Notes under the pieces: model-generated | Database searches by the model: none | Told to the model about the DNA's origin: nothing | Seen by the model: the letters and a program-made list of their open reading frames with translations, nothing else | Shown here: positions 51,501 through 53,709 of the stretch, one piece after another | How positions within the stretch are numbered: the first letter of the stretch is position 1 | Layout: every line of letters starts with the position of its first letter | Source: Scolanthus callimorphus | Lineage: Eukaryota; Cnidaria; Anthozoa; Actiniaria; Edwardsiidae | Assembly (NCBI GenBank): GCA_033964015.1 | Contig: CM066918.1 | Span: 682,001-746,000, forward strand | Direction: 5' to 3' | Length of the DNA: 64,000 bases | Position numbers and translations under genes: made by a program

Positions 51501-53709
51501 GTCTTACCCTGTGTCGCTACTTTCATGACTTTCTTCGCCAATTCTTCGGGTTTGTCTTGCACGTTGCCGTTCACGACGACATCCTTATAAGGCGATAGCT
51601 TAGTTACCATGGGAACATCAACCTCTCGACCAATCGCAACCGGTATAACAATGACGTCATTTAGTTCTAATGCCCTTGCTGCGCTCTTGACTAGTTCAGC
51701 ATTTCCAGTTGGATATTTATCAGTCACAATACAACTATACGTCTGGCATCTGGCCTGCCTGAGGTTATGAAAGCTTTGCTAGCTTTCTCAAAGGCTTTGC
51801 TTGGCGAAGGGAGATCTGAGGGCCTGGGAATTCTGCTTATAATGTCTGTGTAGCGGCCGAGATCAGGGAACACGAAGTCAAATTTGAAGGCGGTTATCGG
51901 ATTAGCTCCGTACACTATCAGGGCGTATCTGCACAAGAAATAAGAATAATTGTGAAAGATTTTGTATAGCTGTGACTATGGGTAGCAAGCACAATCGAAC
52001 GAGCAACACGCTAGCAGCTGGTGAGGAGGCTACAATCGTCAAAACAATGACGGGTCAAATGGAACTTGCAAATGGAACTGGATTCGCTTTGCACAGAAAC
52101 ACTGATTCAACCGACGCTGTAGAACTTGTTTACTGCGATACTTCAAACATTCATGAATTCATGATGCGCTTGCATCTGGAGTAGAATAAGTGAAGTAAGA
52201 AGAACAAACACTCAAATGATTGTGATTAAAATGGATCTAAGTGTTCGTGAGTGGGGTTGCCGGACTAACCTGAGGTCAGCAGTGCCGTATCTCTTGATGA
52301 TGGTGTTCACCATGTTTTTCATCAACTTAAAAGTGGAAGCGGAATTTGCCGACGACGCGCTTATAAGGAAAGCCACGTCTATTTTTGGAGCAGAAAGGGG
52401 AGAGTCTAAAAGAAAGGAATCGAAGTAAAATTAATATTTTTTGAAACAGATCTGCTATTCACTCACCTAAAGCATGCGTGACTGTGCCAGCTGAGTCTTA
52501 GAAGCACAATACCTCCTCTCCTCTTCCTCTTCCTCCTCATCATCATCATCATCATCATCGTCAACAGCAACAACAACAGCAACAACAGCATCAACAACAA
52601 CAACAACAAACTATCAACTCTTGTTAAAAATAACGACAATATTCTATGGTTATTCTAGGGAGGCGCTCCGGATCAGAGGGGGTCTTTAAAATCTGTTGCG
52701 ATATACACCTATTTCAAAAAGGTTGCTTTGCGAGTTTGTCTTTGGTGGTCGAGAGCAATTGTTTGATGGTCACCCAAGCCAAGAATCGCATTGTATTCCA
52801 CGCTTCAACGACCAAATGCGAAAGTGTACATAGAGGATATTACACGGTTACGCGAAGATATGGATTTTATTTTCGAGTGGCAAGAACAATATTTTACGAA
52901 CGAGCGCAGCGAGTGAGTAAAATATTGCTTTTGACACGAGAAAATAAAATACATATCTTCAAGCCACCGTGTAATGTTCTTTTTATTATATGGATAAGAA
53001 TTGACATAGCGGCAAAAAAAAAAAACAAATTGAACAACTCACTTGGTAAAGTCGAAAGTGCCTATTTGTGAAATGCTCCGTCAATCTTTCTGATTCCCAG
53101 TGTCGTTAAGAACTAATTTCCCTTTTTGTGTTGCTGTAGCTTTCTCTGCCATAGTTGAAATAAGGTTTTTCTCTTTAGAACTAGAACAAAACCTAGTTTT
53201 GCGGCTTAAAACTCGTGTGACCGAGCGAGATCTCACTGCAGACGAAAGTGAGGAAAACAAAACTGCAAACGTGCACATCCGGGACATTCGGTACATAACT
53301 TTTTCATATTTTCACTAGTGAAGATATGGAAAATACGAGTGTTTTAGTTTCCGGTAAAACACTGGCATCCATATAATAAATCACACTATCACTTCACCTT
53401 GGATGGCTCTGCCAATAACTTTGTCCGATATCTTGTCCGGTTTGTCGGACGGCTTTGCTGATATCAGATCTTTCTTGTTTGAGGTTATTTGAGCCATTTC
53501 TCGTTCAGCAGGGTCACTCAAGGTCACGGCTATCACTCGGACCCATTCCTGAATAAGGCCTTTCGCAGCATCTTGGATCTCCTGGGCTGTGCTGGCGCTC
53601 TTCCCGTCAGCTATAACTACTAGTACTTTCTTTGAGGACGGTCGGGCACCTTCTAAAACGCCAAAAAGCTCGGCTGCCTCTACCAGAGTCGTGTGCAGAA
53701 CTGGAGTAC
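12302..53709 (-). CDS. Giant multidomain extracellular matrix protein (vWA / follistatin-Kazal / GON / LamG-EGF), 5' end not in the resolved part
   Basis: I resolved 59 exons by reading frame, Cys pattern and GT-AG boundaries; all successive splice phases agree except three single-base breaks noted in their own entries. About 4,600 residues are coded: nine vWA domains, 33 follistatin-like (10-Cys, Kazal-containing) modules, one GON domain, two LamG-EGF pairs and a C-terminal KRRRKRRR. The tail resembles agrin (follistatin modules then LamG/EGF). The vWA and GON parts are not agrin-like. No start codon, signal peptide or N-half of vWA-A was found, so the 5' end must lie upstream of 53709, probably beyond 64000. 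Likely role: secreted matrix or adhesion protein; the binding partners are unknown. Confidence 0.85.
13123..13324 (-). CDS. vWA-I, middle exon
   Basis: Starts [20 protein letters not shown] (the vWA beta-B strand, typically vgvv-ys) and ends [13 protein letters not shown] at donor CAG|GTATGG. Phase 0 in, phase 1 out. Confidence 0.85.
13575..13681 (-). CDS. vWA-I, first exon with an intact MIDAS motif
   Basis: Reads [19 protein letters not shown] and then [20 protein letters not shown] is an intact DxSxS metal-ion-dependent adhesion site, the only perfect one among the vWA domains here. Joins EGF-2 in phase 1 and the next exon in phase 0 (IK|VF). Confidence 0.85.
13685..13923. repeat. 70-bp tandem repeat in the intron before vWA-I
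   Basis: Three full copies and a part of acatcacaccacacggagaa...ggctaacggtgt. Alternate copies read gagaagtg and gataactg, so the real unit is a 140-bp dimer. The array abuts the splice acceptor at 13682-13683. Confidence 0.9.
13928..14154 (-). CDS. End of LamG-2 plus EGF-2
   Basis: Starts [18 protein letters not shown], the closing strand of a LamG domain with its conserved GCIRD cysteine. An EGF-like module follows: [14 protein letters not shown], then [16 protein letters not shown], with six cysteines and the usual CxCxxGFxGxxC close. Donor GCGA|GTAAGT, phase 1. Confidence 0.88.
14455..14600. repeat. Triplicated exon end and 5' splice site of a LamG-2 exon
   Basis: The segment gagctacttacaggttagcttcattgctagtaatactaatagtaaacctctt is present three times with a period of about 54 bases. 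It contains the last coding bases and the GTAAGT donor of exon 14576-14788, so three equivalent donors lie in a row. Confidence 0.9.
14576..14788 (-). CDS. LamG-2, middle exon
   Basis: Reads [20 protein letters not shown], then [10 protein letters not shown] and [16 protein letters not shown], the strand order of a laminin-G sandwich (PLYLG strand before the calcium-side loop). Donor CCT|GTAAGT, phase 2 at both ends. Confidence 0.87.
15349..15565 (-). CDS. LamG-2, first exon
   Basis: Reads [13 protein letters not shown], then [18 protein letters not shown] and [15 protein letters not shown], the classic start of a LamG domain (long beta strand, NGVImYsG turn, G-leyR strand). Joins EGF-1 in phase 1. 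Confidence 0.87.
15927..16195 (-). CDS. End of LamG-1 plus EGF-1
   Basis: Reads [20 protein letters not shown] (LamG close), then an EGF-like module with CHNNGRC and [14 protein letters not shown]. The layout is the same as the LamG-2/EGF-2 exon at 13928-14154, so the pair arose by duplication of a LamG-EGF unit. Confidence 0.88.
16210..16350. repeat. Duplicated exon end and 5' splice site of a LamG-1 exon
   Basis: accagagaaggattcattat, then taacaaagtgcttacccctgaggcacag, occurs twice with a period of about 62 bases. Each copy carries the GGTAAGC donor and the last codons (VPQG) of exon 16326-16535. Confidence 0.88.
16326..16535 (-). CDS. LamG-1, middle exon
   Basis: Reads [18 protein letters not shown], then [20 protein letters not shown] and [15 protein letters not shown]-n-ltvsR-g--g-ltlNg is the LamG core. 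Phase 2 at both ends; donor CAGGG|GTAAGC. Confidence 0.88.
16953..17151 (-). CDS. LamG-1, first exon
   Basis: Reads [20 protein letters not shown], then [20 protein letters not shown] and [13 protein letters not shown]. Follows FS33 directly in phase 1, marking the switch from follistatin modules to LamG/EGF as in agrin. Confidence 0.87.
17640..18025. repeat. 34-bp minisatellite in the intron after FS33
   Basis: About 11 copies of taagaggtacatcttggtaacaggtaaacctt, most regular from 17720 to 17990. It lies in the intron between FS33 and LamG-1; minus-strand open frames here translate the repeat only. Confidence 0.93.
18043..18252 (-). CDS. FS33, follistatin-like module
   Basis: Single exon, phase 1 at both ends. 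[12 protein letters not shown] begins the module; [14 protein letters not shown] is the Kazal core; closes with HQGQC. Last module of the follistatin run. Confidence 0.87.
18489..18701 (-). CDS. FS32, follistatin-like module
   Basis: Single phase 1-1 exon: [26 protein letters not shown], close at KGAC. Ten cysteines in follistatin order; donor GCA|GTGAGT. Confidence 0.87.
19012..19218 (-). CDS. FS31, follistatin-like module
   Basis: Single phase 1-1 exon: [26 protein letters not shown], close at KGRC. Ten-cysteine follistatin pattern. Confidence 0.87.
19525..19731 (-). CDS. FS30, follistatin-like module
   Basis: Single phase 1-1 exon: [28 protein letters not shown], close at QGRC. The usual GSDGKTY turn is changed to GDNAMSY. 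Confidence 0.86.
20031..20249 (-). CDS. FS29, follistatin-like module
   Basis: Single phase 1-1 exon: [28 protein letters not shown], close at QGKC; donor TATG|GTACGA. Confidence 0.86.
20427..20642 (-). CDS. FS28, follistatin-like module
   Basis: Single phase 1-1 exon: [28 protein letters not shown], close at GGAC. Contains an N-glycosylation sequon (NIT). Confidence 0.86.
21029..21238 (-). CDS. FS27, follistatin-like module
   Basis: Single phase 1-1 exon: [28 protein letters not shown], close at TGTC. The Tyr of the Kazal core is replaced by His. Confidence 0.86.
21678..21893 (-). CDS. FS26, follistatin-like module
   Basis: Single phase 1-1 exon: [27 protein letters not shown], close at KGEC; acceptor ctctgcag. 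Confidence 0.87.
22221..22433 (-). CDS. FS25, follistatin-like module
   Basis: Single phase 1-1 exon: [28 protein letters not shown], close at KGFC. Its 5' half and acceptor are repeated twice more just upstream (22471-22772). Confidence 0.87.
22319..22772 (-). repeat. 152-bp tandem triplication of the FS25 exon's 5' half and acceptor
   Basis: The block starting caatgagggctatagg recurs at 22319, 22471 and 22623 with nearly no differences. Each copy has the splice acceptor and codes the first half of FS25 up to SPHC. Only the 22319 copy continues into a complete exon with a donor. The period is not a multiple of three, so reading through copies shifts the frame. Confidence 0.93.
23609..23821 (-). 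CDS. FS24, follistatin-like module
   Basis: Single phase 1-1 exon: [27 protein letters not shown], close at LGLC; donor TGTG|GTGCGT. The plus-strand sequence over this exon has no competing gene. Confidence 0.85.
24172..24390 (-). CDS. FS23, follistatin-like module
   Basis: Single phase 1-1 exon: [28 protein letters not shown], close at RGAC. The Kazal core is diverged (CASNF for CGSDG). Confidence 0.86.
24682..24906 (-). CDS. FS22, follistatin-like module
   Basis: Single phase 1-1 exon: [27 protein letters not shown], close at EGYC; donor TGTG|GTGCGT. Confidence 0.87.
25313..25522 (-). CDS. FS21, follistatin-like module
   Basis: Single phase 1-1 exon: [27 protein letters not shown], close at EGYC. 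Longer open frames overlap it in other frames, but only this frame shows the ten cysteines. Confidence 0.86.
25925..26128 (-). CDS. FS20, follistatin-like module
   Basis: Shortest module exon (204 bases), phase 1-1: [27 protein letters not shown], close at KGPC; donor TGCG|GTAAGT. Confidence 0.86.
26603..26815 (-). CDS. FS19, follistatin-like module
   Basis: Single phase 1-1 exon: [28 protein letters not shown], close at KGSC; acceptor cttctcttcag. Confidence 0.87.
26890..27480. repeat. GTT/GAT-rich simple sequence and about 64-bp minisatellite
   Basis: Runs of gttgttgtggttgtttgatgacgatg with longer units (ttttggtgctgatgacattattgttgtgttt) repeated two to three times, then gatgatgttattgttaacgatg repeats. 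Intronic, between FS18 and FS19. Open frames on either strand are low-complexity artefacts. Confidence 0.92.
27626..27844 (-). CDS. FS18, follistatin-like module
   Basis: Single phase 1-1 exon: [27 protein letters not shown], close at DGVC; donor TGTG|GTAGGT. Confidence 0.87.
28218..28430 (-). CDS. FS17, follistatin-like module
   Basis: Single phase 1-1 exon: [27 protein letters not shown], close at KGRC; donor TGCG|GTGGGT. Confidence 0.87.
28600..29086 (+). mobile_element. LINE 3' fragment in the intron between FS16 and FS17
   Basis: The plus strand reads [20 protein letters not shown] and [15 protein letters not shown] up to a stop at 28858, the conserved end of CR1/L2-type reverse transcriptases (YnTR...GPkiWNsLP). 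The 3' UTR runs to about 29086 and ends in taaactaaactaaacta repeats. Opposite in strand to the host gene; 5'-truncated. Confidence 0.8.
29171..29404 (-). CDS. FS16, follistatin-like module
   Basis: Long module exon (234 bases), phase 1-1: [27 protein letters not shown], close at DGKC. The spacing around the Kazal core is unusual (GYGDC, and an extended last loop). Confidence 0.84.
29638..29749 (-). CDS. FS15, C-terminal half (split module)
   Basis: Reads [16 protein letters not shown] and [14 protein letters not shown]; donor TGCA|GTGAGT. Joins exon 30270-30373 through a phase 0 intron inside the Kazal core. Confidence 0.82.
29870..30130. repeat. Intronic sequence with diverged gtcgcca motifs
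   Basis: Lies in the intron that splits FS15. Words such as agtcgccaattggg, gcgtcgccagtttgcgac and ctagtcgca resemble the denser gtcgcca array at 45570-45765. Probably relics of one dispersed repeat. Confidence 0.35.
30270..30373 (-). CDS. FS15, N-terminal half (split module)
   Basis: Reads [13 protein letters not shown], then [15 protein letters not shown], donor AAG|GTAAGA in phase 0. This is the only follistatin module of the 33 that is interrupted by an intron. Confidence 0.83.
30907..31140 (-). CDS. FS14, follistatin-like module with an insertion
   Basis: Single phase 1-1 exon: [30 protein letters not shown], close at LGTC. Three extra residues sit between the GYNG turn and TY compared with its neighbours. 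Confidence 0.85.
31280..31375. repeat. Diverged duplication of the FS13 exon end and donor
   Basis: gacttaccacatttcccagatatcaccttcaaattctta (from 31287) is followed by gacttaccacatggtccagatgttatcttgaaattctt (from 31326). Both carry a GTAAGT donor in the minus sense; the second belongs to exon 31333-31539. Confidence 0.85.
31333..31539 (-). CDS. FS13, follistatin-like module
   Basis: Single phase 1-1 exon: [27 protein letters not shown], close at SGPC. Its end is duplicated downstream. Confidence 0.86.
31657..31875 (-). CDS. FS12, follistatin-like module
   Basis: Single phase 1-1 exon: [28 protein letters not shown], close at SGAC; acceptor tccttttcag. Confidence 0.86.
32109..32327 (-). CDS. 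FS11, follistatin-like module
   Basis: Single phase 1-1 exon: [27 protein letters not shown] (the consensus Kazal core), close at GGAC. Confidence 0.87.
32656..32880 (-). CDS. FS10, follistatin-like module
   Basis: Single phase 1-1 exon: [27 protein letters not shown], close at KGIC; donor TGTG|GTAAGT. Confidence 0.86.
32994..33209 (-). CDS. FS9, follistatin-like module
   Basis: Single phase 1-1 exon: [27 protein letters not shown], close at QGEC. Similar to FS24 and FS15 around CPFYG. Confidence 0.86.
33425..34665. repeat. 28/29-bp minisatellite with a higher-order repeat
   Basis: More than 40 copies of agacatttattgtggccttgtggcctga, some 29 bases with agaac. A block of variant units (gaagccctgtggcctcaag, catgtattgtagccc) is repeated exactly 414 bases apart (33876-34091 and 34290-34505), so the array also grew by block duplication. 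Intronic, between FS8 and FS9. Confidence 0.95.
34762..34980 (-). CDS. FS8, follistatin-like module
   Basis: Single phase 1-1 exon: [26 protein letters not shown], close at KGPC. The first cysteine is displaced (ACSLVNPC), giving an extra Cys near the N-terminus. Confidence 0.85.
35327..35542 (-). CDS. FS7, follistatin-like module
   Basis: Single phase 1-1 exon: [27 protein letters not shown], close at RGFC; acceptor gttctag. Confidence 0.86.
35737..35949 (-). CDS. FS6, follistatin-like module
   Basis: Single phase 1-1 exon: [27 protein letters not shown], close at KGPC. Kazal core diverged (CTSTGQTF). Confidence 0.85.
36440..36546. repeat. Near-perfect palindrome
   Basis: caattagacctc...cacgggtcaatagcccat pairs with atgggctattgacccgt...gaggtctaattg around a loop (tcagcctgcggcc). 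Probably the remains of a short inverted-repeat element in the intron between FS5 and FS6. Confidence 0.8.
36649..36864 (-). CDS. FS5, follistatin-like module, first of the long run
   Basis: Single phase 1-1 exon: [28 protein letters not shown], close at LGNC; donor TGCG|GTAGGT. Directly follows vWA-H. Confidence 0.87.
37017..37574 (-). CDS. vWA-H, complete domain in one exon
   Basis: Starts [18 protein letters not shown], then [32 protein letters not shown] and [17 protein letters not shown]. The MIDAS position reads DSSNQ, so the Asp and first Ser are kept and the last Ser is lost. Phase 1-1 like the FS exons, so it can be exchanged as a module. Follows GON and precedes FS5. Confidence 0.88.
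37844..38045 (-). CDS. GON domain, exon 3
   Basis: Reads [20 protein letters not shown], then [17 protein letters not shown], the closing hallmark of GON domains (LTGTgl-v---v-W...[11 protein letters not shown]). Ends VCTTPG at donor GGAG|GTAAGA, leading into vWA-H. Confidence 0.88.
38073..38758. mobile_element. 686-bp palindromic MITE with TTAA target duplication, in a GON intron
   Basis: TTAA stands on both sides (38069-38072 and 38759-38762). Ends ggttactgagaacctt and aaggttctcagtaacc are inverted; the match continues through ggtttaaccaaa, gaaagcttgtagaatggact and tccttaaaggtgttt, so nearly the entire element folds on itself. TTAA suggests a piggyBac-type source (inference). Confidence 0.85.
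38926..39082 (-). CDS. GON domain, exon 2
   Basis: Reads [18 protein letters not shown] and [17 protein letters not shown]. The GTAGDCYS segment is a strong GON signature. Phase 2 in, phase 0 out (SFK|ID). Confidence 0.87.
39305..39578 (-). CDS. GON domain, exon 1
   Basis: Reads [20 protein letters not shown], then [20 protein letters not shown] and [14 protein letters not shown]. In GON domains this is the C--ik---dGeY-i...v-C-dM...EYvtLp-g--NyA block. GON is known from ADAMTS9, ADAMTS20 and nematode GON-1, where it ends the protein; here it lies between two vWA domains. Confidence 0.87.
39792..40071 (-). CDS. vWA-G, C-terminal half
   Basis: Reads [40 protein letters not shown] and [20 protein letters not shown], with the final GDDLVV strand. 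FLTDG is changed to VLTKG, so the acidic metal-site residue is lost. Phase 0 in, phase 1 out to GON. Confidence 0.85.
40551..40834 (-). CDS. vWA-G, N-terminal half
   Basis: Reads [20 protein letters not shown], then [18 protein letters not shown] and [20 protein letters not shown]. The MIDAS is lost (LGASG for DxSxS). Donor AAAAAG|GTTTGT. Confidence 0.84.
41306..41514 (-). CDS. FS4, follistatin-like module with a one-base frame break
   Basis: Reads [14 protein letters not shown] and [14 protein letters not shown]. The last codons are out of frame: the exon is 209 bases, where every other module exon is a multiple of three. One extra base at the CC run 41314-41315 (plus strand) would restore the closing GVC and phase 1 at donor GCC|GTAAGT. 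Confidence 0.82.
41604..41792. mobile_element. Short inverted-repeat element
   Basis: Ends gttttattatataaacaccaat and attgatgtttatataataaac are inverted. The interior holds the perfect palindrome cacgtgaaaataacatgttattttcac. Intronic. Confidence 0.65.
41798..41932. mobile_element. Short inverted-repeat element carrying a cgttcgctgcgctcactcg loop
   Basis: Ends attacatgaccgc...ggatatacgaattttatctt and aagataaaaattcgtatctccgcgcggccatgtaat. The same design, with gaacgagcgcagcgagtgag in the centre, occurs at 52839-52975, so this is a family. Confidence 0.75.
42334..42549 (-). CDS. FS3, follistatin-like module
   Basis: Single phase 1-1 exon: [28 protein letters not shown], close at RGLC; donor TGTA|GTAAGT. 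Confidence 0.86.
42704..42922. mobile_element. MITE, copy 2 of the family at 10118-10312
   Basis: Ends cattctcgaacccagtgctccccggctcgt and acgagccggggagctctgggtacgagaatg are clear inverted repeats. The interior is shared with 10118-10312 (tgacagccact, gcatgcgcgagatt, ccagagcctccc). Intronic, between FS2 and FS3. Confidence 0.8.
43176..43385 (-). CDS. FS2, follistatin-like module
   Basis: Single phase 1-1 exon: [27 protein letters not shown], close at RGVC. Follows vWA-F directly. N-glycosylation sequons NNT, NCS and NIT are present. Confidence 0.86.
43703..43937 (-). CDS. vWA-F, C-terminal half
   Basis: Reads [20 protein letters not shown], then [20 protein letters not shown] and [16 protein letters not shown] stands where the canonical vltDG should be. 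Phase 0 in, phase 1 out to FS2. Confidence 0.86.
44259..44587 (-). CDS. vWA-F, N-terminal half
   Basis: Reads [20 protein letters not shown], then [18 protein letters not shown] and [20 protein letters not shown]. The MIDAS is lost (FSATS). Ends DARK at donor AAG|GTACGC, phase 0. Confidence 0.85.
45113..45350 (-). CDS. vWA-E, C-terminal half
   Basis: Reads [20 protein letters not shown], then [20 protein letters not shown] and [17 protein letters not shown]. Phase 0 in; donor ACCT|GTATGT in phase 1 leads into vWA-F. Confidence 0.85.
45450..45540. repeat. SINE/LINE tail-like repeat (tatatagcgcttatcctcaaagcgc)
   Basis: tatatagcgctta...caaagcgctttacat is a compact hairpin typical of the 3' conserved part of some SINEs in marine animals. 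It is preceded by gtaagtaagtaaagtaaagta. Intronic. Confidence 0.4.
45570..45765. repeat. Cluster of gtcgcca motifs
   Basis: At least eight gtcgcca or ttggcgac words in direct and inverted orientation (for example tggtcgccatat, gtcgccatttggcgac, gtcgccattggcgac). Intronic; function unknown. Diverged relatives are at 29870-30130. Confidence 0.65.
46055..46353 (-). CDS. vWA-E, N-terminal half
   Basis: Reads [20 protein letters not shown], then [18 protein letters not shown] and [17 protein letters not shown]. The MIDAS is lost (IGGGDFS). Phase 1 in from FS1, phase 0 out. Confidence 0.84.
46838..47059 (-). CDS. FS1, follistatin-like module between vWA-D and vWA-E
   Basis: Phase 1-1 exon: [30 protein letters not shown], close at NGTC. 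The donor is one codon further on than in other modules (TGC ATA A|GTAAGT). Confidence 0.86.
47355..47911 (-). CDS. vWA-D, complete domain in one exon with a one-base frame break
   Basis: Reads [20 protein letters not shown], then [38 protein letters not shown] and [21 protein letters not shown] (plus 47454-47456) follows, and in the next frame the domain continues [17 protein letters not shown] and [10 protein letters not shown] to donor CTCTG|GTATGA. One base appears to be missing in 47450-47475; exon length 557 instead of 558 agrees. The MIDAS is lost (IAPSS). Confidence 0.82.
48212..48630 (-). CDS. vWA-C, C-terminal part
   Basis: Reads [20 protein letters not shown], then [18 protein letters not shown] and [27 protein letters not shown] keeps the Asp of the vltDg strand. 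Phase 2 in, phase 1 out (donor AGCG|GTAAGA). Confidence 0.86.
48715..50430. repeat. 69-bp minisatellite with a continuous 588-codon open frame on the minus strand
   Basis: About 25 copies of cacactgaaacactatcgac, cagtcagggcacattaagca, gtgtaaacacgagcctgtgt, tctcattta. Because 69 is divisible by three and one frame lacks stops, the minus strand (48693-50459) is open throughout; each unit would read [17 protein letters not shown] plus six residues. It lies in the intron between the two vWA-C exons and no splice sites join it to them. Confidence 0.95.
50560..50705. repeat. Dispersed repeat, copy 1 (other copy at 59495-59640)
   Basis: gatttaccaaa, attctctaaatcanccgatg, gaaatggatgctttctncgac, ttggtatgttgct and aaaatggcggctgac occur in the same order and orientation at 59495-59640. 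Confidence 0.8.
50727..50847 (-). CDS. vWA-C, N-terminal part
   Basis: Reads [20 protein letters not shown] and [14 protein letters not shown]. The MIDAS is lost (INAAPS). Phase 1 in, phase 2 out; joins YGLIIYG at 48630. Confidence 0.83.
51194..51453. mobile_element. 260-bp MITE with about 48-bp inverted ends
   Basis: Ends atacacctatttcaattaacg...ttgctctgcaaaacgtaaaaccatgaaccat and the inverted copy atggttcatggttttacgttttgcagagcatcgttaattgaaacagtgtat. Non-coding, in the intron between vWA-B and vWA-C. Confidence 0.85.
51508..51928 (-). CDS. vWA-B, C-terminal part with a one-base frame break
   Basis: Reads [20 protein letters not shown], then [11 protein letters not shown] followed by a TGA (plus 51724-51726). 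The next frame continues [20 protein letters not shown] and [20 protein letters not shown]. One base is missing at about 51727 in what should read VVLVTDKYP. Exon length 421 also needs one more base to give phase 1 at donor CAGG|GTAAGA. Confidence 0.82.
52270..52405 (-). CDS. vWA-B, N-terminal part
   Basis: Reads [20 protein letters not shown], then [20 protein letters not shown]. The MIDAS Asp is replaced (LISASS). Phase 1 in, phase 2 out; joins YALIVYG. The strand is confirmed by homology with the vWA-C exon at 50727. Confidence 0.83.
52500..52615. repeat. Pyrimidine, (atc)n and (aac)n microsatellites
   Basis: cctcttcctcttcctcctc, then (atc)n, then (aac/agc)n. Intronic. Confidence 0.9.
52700..52830 (+). 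repeat. Dispersed repeat, copy 2 (other copy at 10950-11070, inverted)
   Basis: acacctatttcaaaaaggttg, tggtggtcgagagcaattgtt, atggtcacccaagccaagaatcgcattgtattcca. An open frame over this region is an artefact of the repeat. Confidence 0.6.
52839..52975. mobile_element. Short inverted-repeat element, relative of 41798-41932
   Basis: Ends attacacggttacgcgaagatatg and catatcttcaagccaccgtgtaat; centre aatattttacgaacgagcgcagcgagtgagtaaaatatt forms a second stem. Another short inverted pair (ttattatatggat and atccatataataa) brackets 52982-53380. Confidence 0.75.
53398..53709 (-). CDS. vWA-A, C-terminal half: most 5' exon found
   Basis: Reads [20 protein letters not shown], then [40 protein letters not shown] and the final [20 protein letters not shown] keeps the vltDG pattern. 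Phase 1 at both ends. The N-half with the MIDAS should lie further upstream, but no matching minus-strand exon was found up to 64000. Confidence 0.83.

Noticed and set aside
52646..53071. 141-codon plus-strand open frame
   Set aside because: It covers a dispersed repeat and an inverted-repeat element; no homology pattern or splice context.
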